Shown here one piece after another: positions 8,178-19,400 of a DNA stretch of 64,000 nt. Source of the DNA: Glycocaulis profundi (GTDB lineage: Bacteria > Pseudomonadota > Alphaproteobacteria > Caulobacterales > Maricaulaceae); assembly GCA_007050995.1 (NCBI GenBank), contig VJOU01000007.1:62001-126000 (forward strand). Direction: 5' to 3'. A program made the position numbers and the translations under genes. Positions within the stretch are counted from its first letter, which is position 1; every line of letters begins with the position of its first letter. Under the pieces are notes generated by a model. The model saw only the letters and a program-made list of their open reading frames with translations. It did no database searches and was not told the origin of the DNA.

Positions 8178-10925
8178 TCAGCCGCCCAGCAGCTTGGAGG
8201 AGCGCTGCCACCAGCCACGGCGCTTGGGCTTGCCATCCTCTTCGGCGGCCTCGGCCTGAGGCTCTGGAGCAGGCTCAGGCTCGGGCTCAGGCTCGGGCTC
8301 AGGGGCGGGCTCAGGCTCGGGAGCCGGAGCGGGCGTCTCCGCGGCAGGAGTCTCGGCCGGAGCCTCAGGCGCGGCCTTCGGCTTGGCGCGGGAGCGGGTC
8401 CGCTTCTTGGGCGCGTCTTCGGCAGCGGGTTCCTGCGCCGGTTCGGCGGCAGGGGCCTCGGCCGCGGCCTCGGGTTCGGCCTTCCTGCGGCGGCGCCGCT
8501 TGGGCTTCTCCTCGGACTCCGGCGCGGGCTCGGGCGCAGCGTCAGCCACGGCTTCAGCCACGGGGGCGTCGGCGGCGGCGTCAGGCTCGGCCTTTCTGCG
8601 GCGGCGGCGCTTGGGCTTCTCAGCCTCGGCGGGCGCCTCGTCCGCGACGATTCCGGCAGCCGTTTCGGAGGCTTCCTCCATCGCGGCGGGCTGGGTATCG
8701 GCGTCGTCGGCCTTGCGGCGGCGGGCCGGACGGGCGCGCTTGGGCGGGGCCTCTTTGGAGCCCAGGTCCTCGCCCTCGGCGAATTCGACCACCTTCAGCA
8801 CGTCGTCGTCCTGACCGGAACCCTGGCCGGAATCCTGCGCGGCGGCGTCTTCGCCGTCCTCGCCTCGACCTGCGCCCTCGGCCTCGTCGCCCCGGCGGCG
8901 GCGTCCGCGTCCGCCCCGGCGTCCGCGGCGGCGGCGCTTGCGGCCCCGGCCGTCATCATCATCCTCGCCGGACGCTTCAGGGCGTCCGGCATCCTGACGG
9001 TCCTCGCCGTCGTCGTCGCCGTCGGCGTCATCGCTGGACGCATCGCCCTCGGCCTCGTCGGAGCGGGCTTCAGGGCGGTCTCCGCCCCGTCCGCCGCGGC
9101 GGCGGCGCTTGCGGCGGCGCGAGCCGCCTTCGCGGCTCTCATCAGACTGAGCGCCGTCCGTGTCGTCGCCGTCCAGCTCCTCTTCGACCTCGGCGCGGCC
9201 GTCCGCTTCGGCGGCGGCCGCGGCGATGTCGGCCTCGTCCTCGGCGGTGATCGCCTCGGGCACGATGGGTTTGTCGCGGCTGGCCTCGATGGCGGCGCGC
9301 TCGGCCTCGGTGCGGGTTTCGAGCCGCTCGATCCGGCTGTCGCCGCGTTTGAGCTCGGCGTCGCCGGAGACGACGGCGCGCAGCGCGAAGCGCTCCTCGA
9401 CCATCTTCAGGTGCTCGCGCTTCTCATTGAGGATGTAGAGCGCGACCTCGGGCGGGGTGAACAGGATCACGCGCGCCGAGCGGCCTTTCAGGCCCTCTTC
9501 CTCCAGCGCGCGCAGGGCGGCCAGGGCGCTCGATTCCACCGAACGGACATAGCCCATCCCCTCGCAGTGCGGGCAGGGCTGGGTGGAGCCCTCCACCAGC
9601 GAGGTGCGGCGGCGCTGGCGGGAGATCTCCATCAGGCCGAACTGGGAGATCTTGGCCATCTGGATGCGGGCGCGGTCCTTGGACAGCGCGTCCTTCATCT
9701 TCTTCTCGACCGCGCGGACGTTTTTCGATTCGTCCATGTCGATGAAGTCGATGACCAGCAGGCCGGCCAGGTCGCGAAGGCGCATCTGGCGGGCGGCCTC
9801 CTCGGCGGCCTCCAGATTCGTCTTCAGCGCGGTCTGCTCGATGTTCCGCTCCTTGGTGGCGCGGCCCGAGTTCACGTCGACCGAGACCAGCGCCTCGGTC
9901 GGGTTGATGACCAGATAGCCGCCCGATTTGAGCTGGGAGACCGGCGAGTAGATCGCCTCGAGCTGGCTTTCGACCTGATGGCGCAGGAAGAGCGGGGTGT
10001 CGTCGCGGTAGTTCTGGACCTTGGTGGCATGGCTGGGCATCAGCATGCGCATGAAGGCCTTGGCCTCCTTGTAGGCGTCCTCGCCCTCGACATGGACCTG
10101 CTCGATGTCCTTGTCGTAGAGGTCGCGGATGGCCCGTTTGACCAGATTGCCCTCTTCATAGATCAGCGTGGGCGCGGTCGATTTCAGGGTCAGCTCGCGG
10201 ATCGTCTCCCACAGGCGGATCAGATAGTCGTAATCGCGCTTGATCTCGACCTTGGTGCGCGCCGCGCCCGCGGTGCGGATGATCAGGCCCATGCCCTTGG
10301 GCACGTCCAGCGACTGGACCGCGCTTTTCAGGCGCTTGCGGTCGGAGGCCTGGGTGATCTTGCGCGAGATGCCGCCGCCCCGGGCGGTGTTGGGCATCAG
10401 CACGCAGTAGCGGCCCGCCAGCGACAGATAGGTGGTCAGGGCCGCGCCCTTGTTGCCGCGCTCTTCCTTGGCGACCTGCACCAGCAGGACCTGACGGCGC
10501 TTGATGACCTCTTGAATCTTGTATTTGCGCAGCAGGTTGCGGCGCTTGCGCGCGGCCTCCTCGGCGAAATCGTCGTCATCGCCGCCGGCATCGCCCGCGT
10601 CGTCCTCGGCCTCGATCTCGGCTTCGGTCTCGCGCTCGATCTTCGCTTCCGCCTCGCGCAGCGCCTGACGGTCCTCGAAGGGGATCTGGTAGTAGTCGGG
10701 GTGGATCTCGTTGAAGGCGAGGAAGCCGTGCTTGTTCCCGCCATACTCGACGAAGGCGGCCTGGAGCGAGGGCTCCACGCGCGTCACCTTGGCCAGATAG
10801 ATGTTTCCCCGGATCTGCTTCTTGGTCGCGGATTCGAAATCGAAATCTTCAACCCTGTTGTTGTCGACGACCACGACCCGGGTTTCTTCCGGGTGGGAGG
10901 CGTCGATCAGCATTTTGCGTGACAT
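8178..10925 (-). CDS. rne: Ribonuclease E
   Basis: 915 aa. Endonuclease for mRNA decay and rRNA/tRNA maturation and scaffold of the degradosome. The N-terminal half is catalytic: MSRKMLIDASHPEETRVVV, an S1 RNA-binding domain (NIYLAKVTRVEPSLQAAFV) interrupted by an acidic insertion of about 60 residues typical of alphaproteobacteria, DNase I-like DVNSGRATKERN near residue 346, and the zinc-link CPHC (Cys451/Cys454). The C-terminal 350 residues are disordered: acidic and Arg-rich blocks (KRRRRRGRRGGRGRRRRGDE) and near-identical repeats of EEKPKRRRRRKAEP, then a PEP-rich tract. The start at 10925 has GGAG 10 nt upstream; an upstream ATG at 10940 is less family-like. Confidence 0.97.
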   Translation of the reverse strand: MSRKMLIDASHPEETRVVVVDNNRVEDFDFESATKKQIRGNIYLAKVTRVEPSLQAAFVEYGGNKHGFLAFNEIHPDYYQIPFEDRQALREAEAKIERETEAEIEAEDDAGDAGGDDDDFAEEAARKRRNLLRKYKIQEVIKRRQVLLVQVAKEERGNKGAALTTYLSLAGRYCVLMPNTARGGGISRKITQASDRKRLKSAVQSLDVPKGMGLIIRTAGAARTKVEIKRDYDYLIRLWETIRELTLKSTAPTLIYEEGNLVKRAIRDLYDKDIEQVHVEGEDAYKEAKAFMRMLMPSHATKVQNYRDDTPLFLRHQVESQLEAIYSPVSQLKSGGYLVINPTEALVSVDVNSGRATKERNIEQTALKTNLEAAEEAARQMRLRDLAGLLVIDFIDMDESKNVRAVEKKMKDALSKDRARIQMAKISQFGLMEISRQRRRTSLVEGSTQPCPHCEGMGYVRSVESSALAALRALEEEGLKGRSARVILFTPPEVALYILNEKREHLKMVEERFALRAVVSGDAELKRGDSRIERLETRTEAERAAIEASRDKPIVPEAITAEDEADIAAAAAEADGRAEVEEELDGDDTDGAQSDESREGGSRRRKRRRRGGRGGDRPEARSDEAEGDASSDDADGDDDGEDRQDAGRPEASGEDDDDGRGRKRRRRGRRGGRGRRRRGDEAEGAGRGEDGEDAAAQDSGQGSGQDDDVLKVVEFAEGEDLGSKEAPPKRARPARRRKADDADTQPAAMEEASETAAGIVADEAPAEAEKPKRRRRRKAEPDAAADAPVAEAVADAAPEPAPESEEKPKRRRRRKAEPEAAAEAPAAEPAQEPAAEDAPKKRTRSRAKPKAAPEAPAETPAAETPAPAPEPEPAPEPEPEPEPEPAPEPQAEAAEEDGKPKRRGWWQRSSKLLGG

Positions 10926-11470
10926 GAATGAAGGCTCCATGCCGCACGCGTCTCGGCCCGCGCTCCGAAGGAGGCGGGGGCGGAGTGGCGATGCGGCTCT
11001 TGATGGGGCGCTCGGGGCGGGCGTCTTCGGATATTCCGTAAGATGTCGCTCGCGCCTGGCGCATGGGTGTCGTTCCTTGGGCGCCGCCGCGCTTTTTTCA
11101 AATGGCGCGCGGACGCCGGTGAGTGTTCTGAGGAGGGCCGCGCCGGTCGCCCGGTTAAGGGGAGGGGCGGCCGCCCTTCGGAAAAATTCTGTCCTCGCCC
11201 CGCCGAGGGCGTCTGCCGGGCCGTGCGGCCATGGGGACGGACCCGATATGGGTCTGGCGGGGGCGCTGCGTAAGAGGGACGCGCCGCTCGGGCATGTAAG
11301 CCGTTGTGAGCGCGTGCAGCGTGGCCACCATGCACCATATCGGACGGGTTGGAAAGCTGGCGCCTGCGCGCGGGAATCGCTAACCGATTCTCAAGGAATT
11401 GGCCGGTATCCTTAAGCTTAAGAAACGGTAAACTCAGCGGAGCGCCACGCGCGCAGGGCAGGATGGCGTG
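10926..11470. other. Long rne/amiC intergenic region, probable rne leader
   Basis: About 545 bp separate the divergent rne and amiC starts, long for this compact genome. No convincing gene is found; a 71-codon leftward frame overlaps the rne start but has no recognisable protein character. Several small inverted repeats occur, for example GACCC/GGGTC at 11240-11254 and a distant pair CCGATATGG (11242-11250) / CCATATCGG (about 11335-11343). rne leaders are known to be long and to mediate autoregulation by RNase E in other proteobacteria; that role here is inference. Confidence 0.5.
11411..11432 (+). promoter_or_regulatory. Palindrome and CtrA-like motif upstream of amiC
   Basis: CTTAAGCTTAAG (11411-11422) is a perfect 12-bp palindrome. 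Overlapping it, TTAA (11418-11421), 7 nt, then TAAA (11429-11432) is a one-mismatch version of the CtrA box TTAA-N7-TTAA. It lies about 40-50 bp upstream of amiC, whose cell-division role would suit cell-cycle control. Candidate only. Confidence 0.35.
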
Positions 11471-12715
11471 ATGGATTTCCTTATTCGGGCGGGGGTGTGC
11501 GCGCTGGCGATGGTCGCCGCGCTGGTCTCGGGAGCGCCTGCGCTCGCCGACCAGATCACCGCTGTCCGGTTCGGCGTCCACGACGACTACACCCGCGTGG
11601 TGATCGAATCCGACCGCCCGATGGATTTCCGCGCCTTCACTCTGTCCGACCCCGCCGCGCGGGTCGTCATCGCGCTCCCCGGCGCGCGCTGGTCGGTGCC
11701 GGGGCTGGAGAACGGGCAGGGCCGGGGCCACGGCCTGGTCGGCGGCTTCCGCTTCGACCCCAGCGGCCAGACCCCGCGCCTGATTCTCGAGCTGAACGAG
11801 ACTGCGGTGGTGCGCGAGGAGTTCACCCTGGCGCCCGGAGAGGGCGGTCACCGCATGGTGATCGACCTGGCCGCCAGCGGCGAGGCGAGTTTCACCCAGG
11901 CCTCGGGCTTCCCCGAACAGCACCAGACCATGACCCAGCTGGTCCACCACGCCGCTCAGGTCAGCTACGTGCCGCCCTCGTGCGAGGCGATCCGGGTCGT
12001 CATCGACCCCGGCCATGGCGGCCGCGATCCGGGCGCGCCCGGACGGTTCGGCGGCGCGCCGGAGAAGACGGTGGCCCTGAACGCGGGCCTCGCCCTGCGC
12101 GACGCCCTGCTGGCCACGGGCCGCTATGAAGTCATCATGACCCGCGACACCGACGTATTCCTGGAGCTCAACGAGCGCATCCAGATCGCCCAGGGCGCGG
12201 AAGCGGACCTGTTCATCTCCCTGCACGCGGACGCTTCGCCTTCGGGCTCCTCGGCGCGCGGCGCGGCGGTCTACACCCTGTCCGATCACGGGCTGAGCCG
12301 GGCGCGCAGCCGCGCGATCACCGAGGGCGACTGGTTCCTGTCCAGCGACACCCGGCCCCAGGAGGTCAACAACCTGCTGCTGGACATGTCGCTTCAGGAA
12401 AAGCGCAACCAGTCGCTGATGTTCGCGGACATGCTGCTCAACAGCGCGTCGTCGGTCGGCCCGCTCTTCCGGTCCGCGCCTCTGGAGCGGGGCTTCTACG
12501 TCCTGCTCGACAGCCAGGTGCCCGCCATCCTGTTCGAGATGGGCTTCCTGACCAACGAGACCGATTCGCGGAACCTGAACGATCCGGCCTTCCTGCGCCG
12601 GCTGATGGGCGCGACCGCGGACTCCATCGACAGCTATTTCCAGCGCTGCGGGGGCGGGGAGCCGCGCCGCACCGTGGTCGCCAGCGGCGGCGTGGCCGAT
12701 CCGGCCAGCCGCTGA
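11471..12715 (+). CDS. amiC: N-acetylmuramoyl-L-alanine amidase (AmiC type)
   Basis: 414 aa. Signal peptide (1-25, ending ALA) directs it to the periplasm. An AMIN domain (about 26-120, DQITAVRFGVHDDYTRVVIE) targets the septum or peptidoglycan. The Amidase_3 domain (about 170-395) has the zinc ligands: His in VVIDPGHGGRDPG, Glu in GGAPEKTVALN, His in ISLHADA, and the catalytic Glu in ILFEMGFLTNE. It cleaves the stem peptide from MurNAc to split daughter cells. ATG at 11471 is preceded by an in-frame GTG at 11468. It lies 137 bp upstream of mrcA on the same strand. Confidence 0.94.
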   Translation: MDFLIRAGVCALAMVAALVSGAPALADQITAVRFGVHDDYTRVVIESDRPMDFRAFTLSDPAARVVIALPGARWSVPGLENGQGRGHGLVGGFRFDPSGQTPRLILELNETAVVREEFTLAPGEGGHRMVIDLAASGEASFTQASGFPEQHQTMTQLVHHAAQVSYVPPSCEAIRVVIDPGHGGRDPGAPGRFGGAPEKTVALNAGLALRDALLATGRYEVIMTRDTDVFLELNERIQIAQGAEADLFISLHADASPSGSSARGAAVYTLSDHGLSRARSRAITEGDWFLSSDTRPQEVNNLLLDMSLQEKRNQSLMFADMLLNSASSVGPLFRSAPLERGFYVLLDSQVPAILFEMGFLTNETDSRNLNDPAFLRRLMGATADSIDSYFQRCGGGEPRRTVVASGGVADPASR

Positions 12716-12748
12716 GGGGCGTGGCTCGCGGGCAAGCTGAGCGCCCGA

Positions 12749-12778
12749 TTGGAAGTTTCCTTGCTGAACGGCCATAAT
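12749..12778 (+). promoter_or_regulatory. Candidate sigma-70 promoter of mrcA
   Basis: TTGGAA (12749-12754) and CATAAT (12773-12778) are spaced by 18 bp in the 137-bp amiC-mrcA gap. The match to the vegetative consensus is good for such a GC-rich genome. It would give mrcA a start independent of amiC read-through. Confidence 0.4.
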
Positions 12779-12852
12779 GGCGCCAAACGAGGCGGGCATG
12801 CACCTTAGCGCCCGCTCGTCCAGCGGCGCGGCCGGGCTCGCGCGAGGATCAT

Positions 12853-15363
<2,511 letters not shown>

Positions 15364-15383
15364 CCCGTCCTGAGATCAGCCGG

Positions 15384-15410
15384 GCCGCCCGTCTTGCCAG
15401 CGCGGGCGGC
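15384..15410 (+). terminator. Terminator-like hairpin after mrcA
   Basis: GCCGCCCG (15384-15391) pairs with CGGGCGGC (15403-15410) across an 11-nt loop, 20 bp after the mrcA stop. There is no T-tract, so termination would be weak or Rho-assisted. Confidence 0.4.
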
Positions 15411-15465
15411 TGAGGCTATCCGGGCCGTCCACCCTTCGATTTTCCTGCCATGAGGACACACGCCC

Positions 15466-16585
15466 ATGCGCGCCGAGATCGCCGCCCTGAAAACCGCCAT
15501 CGAGCAGTCGTCGGAACTGCTGAGGAGGCGTCTTTGACTGGGATACGGCCCAGAAACGACTCGACGAACTGAACGCCCGCGCCGAAGACCCCACGCTGTG
15601 GGACAACCCGGCGAAGGCCCAGAGCCTGATGCGCGAGCGCAATCGGCTCGAAGCGGCGATGACCGAGGTGTCCGAGCTCGAATCCGAGCTCGCCGACAAT
15701 ATCGAGGTCGCCGAACTGGCCGACATGGAAAGCGACGAGGACCTCTATCAGGAGGCCCTGACGGCGTTGAAGGCCGTCCGCGCGCGCGCGGGCAAGGCCG
15801 AGATCCAGGCCCTGCTGTCGGGCGAGGCGGATTCCAACGACTCCTATCTGGAGATACACCCCGGCGCGGGCGGCACCGAGGCGCAGGACTGGGCGTCGAT
15901 GCTGGCGCGCATGTATTCGCGCTGGGCGCAGTCCTCGGGCTATTCGGTCGAGGTGATCGAGGAGCAGGCCGGCGAGGAGGCGGGCATCAAGTCCGTCACC
16001 CTGCTGATCAAGGGCGAGAACGCCTATGGCTGGCTGAAGACCGAGGCGGGGGTCCACCGTCTGGTCCGCATCTCGCCCTATGACAGCTCTGGCCGCCGCC
16101 ACACCAGCTTCGCCAGCGTCTGGGCCTACCCGCTGGTGGACGACACGATCAACATCGAAATTCTCGACAAGGACGTGCGCACCGACACTTTCCGCGCCTC
16201 GGGCGCGGGCGGCCAGCACGTCAACAAGACGGACTCCGCGGTCCGGCTGACCCACGAGCCCACGGGCATCGTGGTGGCCTGCCAGGCCGACCGCTCCCAG
16301 CACAAGAACCGTGATCGGGCGTGGGAGATGCTGCGGGCCCGGCTCTACGAGCTGGAGCTGCAGAAGCGCGAGGAGGCCGCTCAGGCGGAGGCTGATTCAA
16401 AGACCGACATCGGCTGGGGCCACCAGATCCGCTCCTACGTCCTGCAGCCCTATCAGATGGTCAAGGACCTCAGGACCAGCGTGGAGACGTCCGACACCCA
16501 GGGCGTGCTCGACGGGGACCTGGACGACTTCATGGCCGCCGCGCTCGCCGCGCGGGTCGGCACGGAGGCGCAGGAGGGGGCCTGA
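15466..16585 (+). CDS. prfB: Peptide chain release factor 2 (programmed +1 frameshift)
   Basis: Coding sequence is 15466-15534 joined to 15536-16585, giving 372 aa. The first 23 codons ([19 protein letters not shown]...) end in CTT followed by an in-frame TGA at 15535-15537; a +1 shift continues with Asp-Trp-Asp and the rest of RF2. RF2 releases peptides at UGA and UAA. The stop-codon recognition loop reads [13 protein letters not shown], with Tyr where E. coli has Phe. The catalytic GGQ is at about residues 248-250 (GAGGQHVNK). The frameshift lets RF2 regulate its own synthesis. A strong terminator follows at 16611. Confidence 0.96.
15523..15538 (+). promoter_or_regulatory. prfB programmed frameshift signal
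   Basis: The order AGGAGG (15523-15528), 3 nt, CTT TGA C (15532-15538) matches the known RF2 recoding site: an internal Shine-Dalgarno-like stimulator 3 nt before the slippery CUU and a UGA stop followed by C. When RF2 is scarce the ribosome pauses at UGA and slips +1. Confidence 0.95.
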
Positions 16586-16610
16586 GCCTCACACTGGACA
16601 GCCGGACATG

Positions 16611-16640
16611 AAAAAGGCGGACCGCAGGGTCCGCCTTTTT
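16611..16640. terminator. Bidirectional rho-independent terminator (prfB / bactofilin)
   Basis: AAAAAGGCGGACC (16611-16623) and GGTCCGCCTTTTT (16628-16640) form a perfect 13-bp stem with loop GCAG. The flanking A and T tracts allow it to work in both directions, between convergent prfB and the bactofilin gene. Confidence 0.93.
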
Positions 16641-16663
16641 GCCGTTCAGGTGAAAGTCCGGTG

Positions 16664-17182
16664 TCAGGACCTGGCCGCCGCGGTCTCGCCGCCCGAAGCC
16701 GCGACCGGCTTGGGCGAGGAAGCGCCGCCCGAGAAGGGCAGGGGCGCGCTGGCGGTCTTGGACTTGTCGTGGGATTTGCCGCCGGCCATCGGGTCGGAGG
16801 AACGCTTGCAGTGGCCGTCGAAATAGGCGCCGCTCTCGACCGCGAGGGTCGAGTGGATGATGTCGCCTTCCATGCGGGCGGTGGCGGTCAGCTGGACCTG
16901 GCGCGCGCGCACAGAGCCCTTCACCTTGCCGCGGATGGTCACGCTCTCGGCGACGACTTCGCCGACGACCGTGGCGTCTTCGCCGATGGTCAGGGCGGAG
17001 GCGCGCACATCGCCCTCCACATTGCCGTCGAGCTGCACTTCGCCGTCCGAAACCAGCGAACCGTGCACCGTCAGGTCGGCGCTCAGGATGGAGGGGGCTT
17101 TCGATTTCATGTCAGGCCTTTTGGCTGGGGGTTCGTTGGGACCGCTGTCGGGCGAGGAGGCCTCGTCTTTCTTATTGAACAT
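16664..17182 (-). CDS. bacA: Bactofilin
   Basis: 172 aa. The central region (about 30-130) is a bactofilin beta-helix: regular 18-19-residue turns rich in Gly/Val such as LTVHGSLVSDGEVQLDGNVE and LTIGEDATVVGEVVAES. Short charged N-terminal and disordered C-terminal tails flank it. Bactofilins polymerise without nucleotide on the membrane and scaffold cell-wall enzymes, for example at the stalk base in Caulobacter. The start overlaps the end of the M23 peptidase gene by 11 bp, so the two are translationally linked. This pairing matches the bactofilin-M23 partnership (BacA-LmdC) known in Hyphomonas neptunium. The bacA symbol is by analogy. Confidence 0.9.
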   Translation of the reverse strand: MFNKKDEASSPDSGPNEPPAKRPDMKSKAPSILSADLTVHGSLVSDGEVQLDGNVEGDVRASALTIGEDATVVGEVVAESVTIRGKVKGSVRARQVQLTATARMEGDIIHSTLAVESGAYFDGHCKRSSDPMAGGKSHDKSKTASAPLPFSGGASSPKPVAASGGETAAARS

Positions 17183-18413
17183 AATGTCCCGCTCTCAGGA
17201 ATCTCTCCGGGTTCAGGTGCTCGCCCTGAAACCAGACCTCGTAATGAAGATGGGTCGCCGTGGACCGGCCCGTGTTACCCATCCCCCCCAGCTTTTCCCC
17301 GGCTTCGACATCATCTCCGCGCCGGACGTCCAGCGTGTGAAGATGCGCGTAGCGCGTCTTGAAGCCGAACCCGTGGTCGATCTCCACGGTGCGGCCATAC
17401 CCGGCTCTCCAGCCAGCATACACCACCTGGCCCGGAGCCGCAGCCAGGATCGGCGCGCCGCGGTAGGCGGTGAAGTCCAGGCCCGTGTGCAGAGCGGGCT
17501 GGCGGGTGAACGGGTCGATCCGGCGGCCATAGCCGCTGGACTCGTTGAAATCGACGTCGAGCGGCATGCCCAGCGGCGCGGCGGTCAGGGCCGCTTCGAG
17601 CTCCTCCACCTGCAGCAGGCGCGAGGCGATGCGGGTCACGCGGGCGTTGAACGGATCGGATGGATCGAGGTCGGAGCCGAGAAAGGAAGCATCGCTGATC
17701 TCGATGAGGGGACCGCCGGTGCCGCCCGCGCCGGCCTGAGCGCCGCGGCCTTCTTCAAGAATGTCTTCCAGCCGCAGGCCGGTCAGGCGCAGCACGGCGC
17801 GCAGGTTCTCGAGACGCGCCTCGGCGGCGTTCTCGGCCTGGCTGAGGGCGTGGTTCTGCTGGGCGACCAGTCCGGCGACGCGCGCTTCGGCGATGCCCTG
17901 CGGGTCGCCGATGGAGCCGTCGTCGAGCAGGCCCGCGCGCGGGGTCACGTCCCCGGGGGCGGCGGCCATCATGATGCGCCCGCCTTCAAGGCTGGGGCTG
18001 GCGGCCCGCTCGCTGACCTGAAGGTCCTGGGCGAAGTCCATCAGACGGCGCAGGGTCTCGTGGCGGTTCTGGAATTCCCCGGCGGTGCGCGCGAAGGAGT
18101 CCGAACGTGTCTCGAGGAAGGCGATGGCGGCCGCTTCGGCGGACCGGGCCTCTTCGAGCTTGATCTGGTATTCCTGGATGGCGGCGGCGAAGCGCGCGTC
18201 CCGCGAACCGTTGTCGATGGCGTCGATGACGAGACCGGCGGTCGCGCCGGTGAGCCAGACGGCGATGGCCGCCGCCGCGCTGATCGCGCCCACCTGCATG
18301 GAGGTGGTCACCGCGAAATACTGCACATGGCCGTCGCTGCGGTGATAGATCTGCCGGTCAGGAAAGCGCTTTTTGAGAGCCTGCCATGAGCCGGCCAGAA
18401 TGCGTTTCACCAT
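17172..18413 (-). CDS. M23 family peptidoglycan endopeptidase (LmdC-like)
   Basis: 413 aa. A short basic cytoplasmic N-terminus precedes one transmembrane segment (about 38-65), then a long periplasmic helical/coiled-coil region (about 75-255) and a C-terminal M23/LytM domain (about 290-400). Zinc ligands are visible: His and Asp in HTGLDFTAYRG and the HxH of THLHYEVWF. Intact ligands imply an active D,D-endopeptidase. It directly precedes and overlaps the bactofilin gene. A bactofilin binding a bitopic M23 hydrolase through its cytoplasmic tail is the known arrangement in stalked budding bacteria, so a morphogenetic role is likely. Confidence 0.9.
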   Translation of the reverse strand: MVKRILAGSWQALKKRFPDRQIYHRSDGHVQYFAVTTSMQVGAISAAAAIAVWLTGATAGLVIDAIDNGSRDARFAAAIQEYQIKLEEARSAEAAAIAFLETRSDSFARTAGEFQNRHETLRRLMDFAQDLQVSERAASPSLEGGRIMMAAAPGDVTPRAGLLDDGSIGDPQGIAEARVAGLVAQQNHALSQAENAAEARLENLRAVLRLTGLRLEDILEEGRGAQAGAGGTGGPLIEISDASFLGSDLDPSDPFNARVTRIASRLLQVEELEAALTAAPLGMPLDVDFNESSGYGRRIDPFTRQPALHTGLDFTAYRGAPILAAAPGQVVYAGWRAGYGRTVEIDHGFGFKTRYAHLHTLDVRRGDDVEAGEKLGGMGNTGRSTATHLHYEVWFQGEHLNPERFLRAGHYVQ

Positions 18414-18569
18414 GTGAATCCGCCCGAATTTGTGAACGTTCCGCCCCGAACAGCGCCGGACTGTGCCACGACACGGTTAAGCGTTTCAACAACCCTGACG
18501 ATATCAGGGGTTTGAAAACTCCACCGCATTGCAGCACGAGGCGCCCAACCCGCTGCCCTGTATGGCATT

Positions 18570-19400
18570 TCAATTTTGCGGATTTGATGACAAAGGCTGA
18601 TAAAAGCTCTGCGGAAGGCCTGCCTTGCTGCGTCCGCGAATGTTGAAGGGCGGCTTCACGCCGCCTCTGAAGCGAGTCGAGACCAGAAAGTGGAACCGGT
18701 CGAGCGGCTCCACGCCGTCCGCGTCGCACACCACCTCGAACCAGCGCGCCCCCGCCGCCACGTGGCTGATCTCGTCATTGTAGATGACCGTCAGGATGTC
18801 CGCGCTGGCGTGGTCGTCCGCGCCGCGCAGGCGCTCAGCCATGCCCGGCGTGACGTCCAGTCCGCGCGCTTCGAGCACCATCGGCGCGATGGCTAGGCGC
18901 GCGGCCAGATCGTCCGCGGTCGCTTCGGCCGCCTGCCACAGCCCGCCATGGGCGGGCAGGGCGCCGTAATGGCTGTCCAGCTCGCGCAGTCTCGCGTCCA
19001 CCATCGCGAAATGGCGCGCCTCGTCCGCGCCCACGGTGATCCAGTCGCCGATGAAGTCCGTCCGGCGGTCGTCGGGGATGCGCGGATCGGCGGCGAAGCG
19101 CGCGACCAGATCGAAGGCCAGGTCGATGGCGTTGAACTCGATATGAGCGATGGCGTGCAGCAGGGCGGCGCGCCCGGCGGGGCTGTTCAGCCTGCGCCGC
19201 GGCACTTTGGCGGGCGGGACCAGCTCAGGCCGGTCGGGACGCCCCGGCGGCGGCACGGTGATATCCGCCGCGCCGGATGCGGGCATGGCGAGCCGCCCCG
19301 CGCGCCAGTCTTCGGCCACCTCGTGCGCGGCGGCGCATTTCGCCTCGGGCTCGGCGGCGGTCAGCGCGTCGAGCGCGGCGAGGCGGACGTCACGGGTCAT
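18570..19400 (-). CDS. DUF455 ferritin-like domain protein
   Basis: 276 aa from the start at 19400, which overlaps the bcp stop in a TCAT (ATGA) arrangement. Helical, with ferritin-like diiron candidates: HIEFNAIDLAFD (His-Ile-Glu), DWITVGADEARHF (Glu-x-x-His) and YNDEISHVAAG (Glu-x-x-His). The family (COG2833) is widespread in proteobacteria; members are annotated as rubrerythrin or MiaE-like, but no reaction is established. Co-transcription with the peroxiredoxin bcp hints at a role in peroxide or iron handling. Confidence 0.82.
   Translation of the reverse strand: MTRDVRLAALDALTAAEPEAKCAAAHEVAEDWRAGRLAMPASGAADITVPPPGRPDRPELVPPAKVPRRRLNSPAGRAALLHAIAHIEFNAIDLAFDLVARFAADPRIPDDRRTDFIGDWITVGADEARHFAMVDARLRELDSHYGALPAHGGLWQAAEATADDLAARLAIAPMVLEARGLDVTPGMAERLRGADDHASADILTVIYNDEISHVAAGARWFEVVCDADGVEPLDRFHFLVSTRFRGGVKPPFNIRGRSKAGLPQSFYQPLSSNPQN

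Noticed and set aside
8154-10922. Long rightward open frame opposite rne
   Set aside because: Composition-driven shadow of the rne gene; no family features, while the minus strand is clearly RNase E.
10849-11064. 71-codon leftward frame upstream of rne as a leader peptide gene
   Set aside because: It overlaps the rne start out of frame and reads as low-complexity Arg/Pro sequence without a clear ribosome site.
15535-15537. In-frame stop in prfB as a pseudogene
   Set aside because: Surrounding signal is the standard RF2 recoding site and the rest of the gene is intact.
18434-18441. Third TetR-like site (GAACGTTC)
   Set aside because: Only the 8-bp core matches; the flanking GTGAG/CTCAC arms are absent, so chance is likely.
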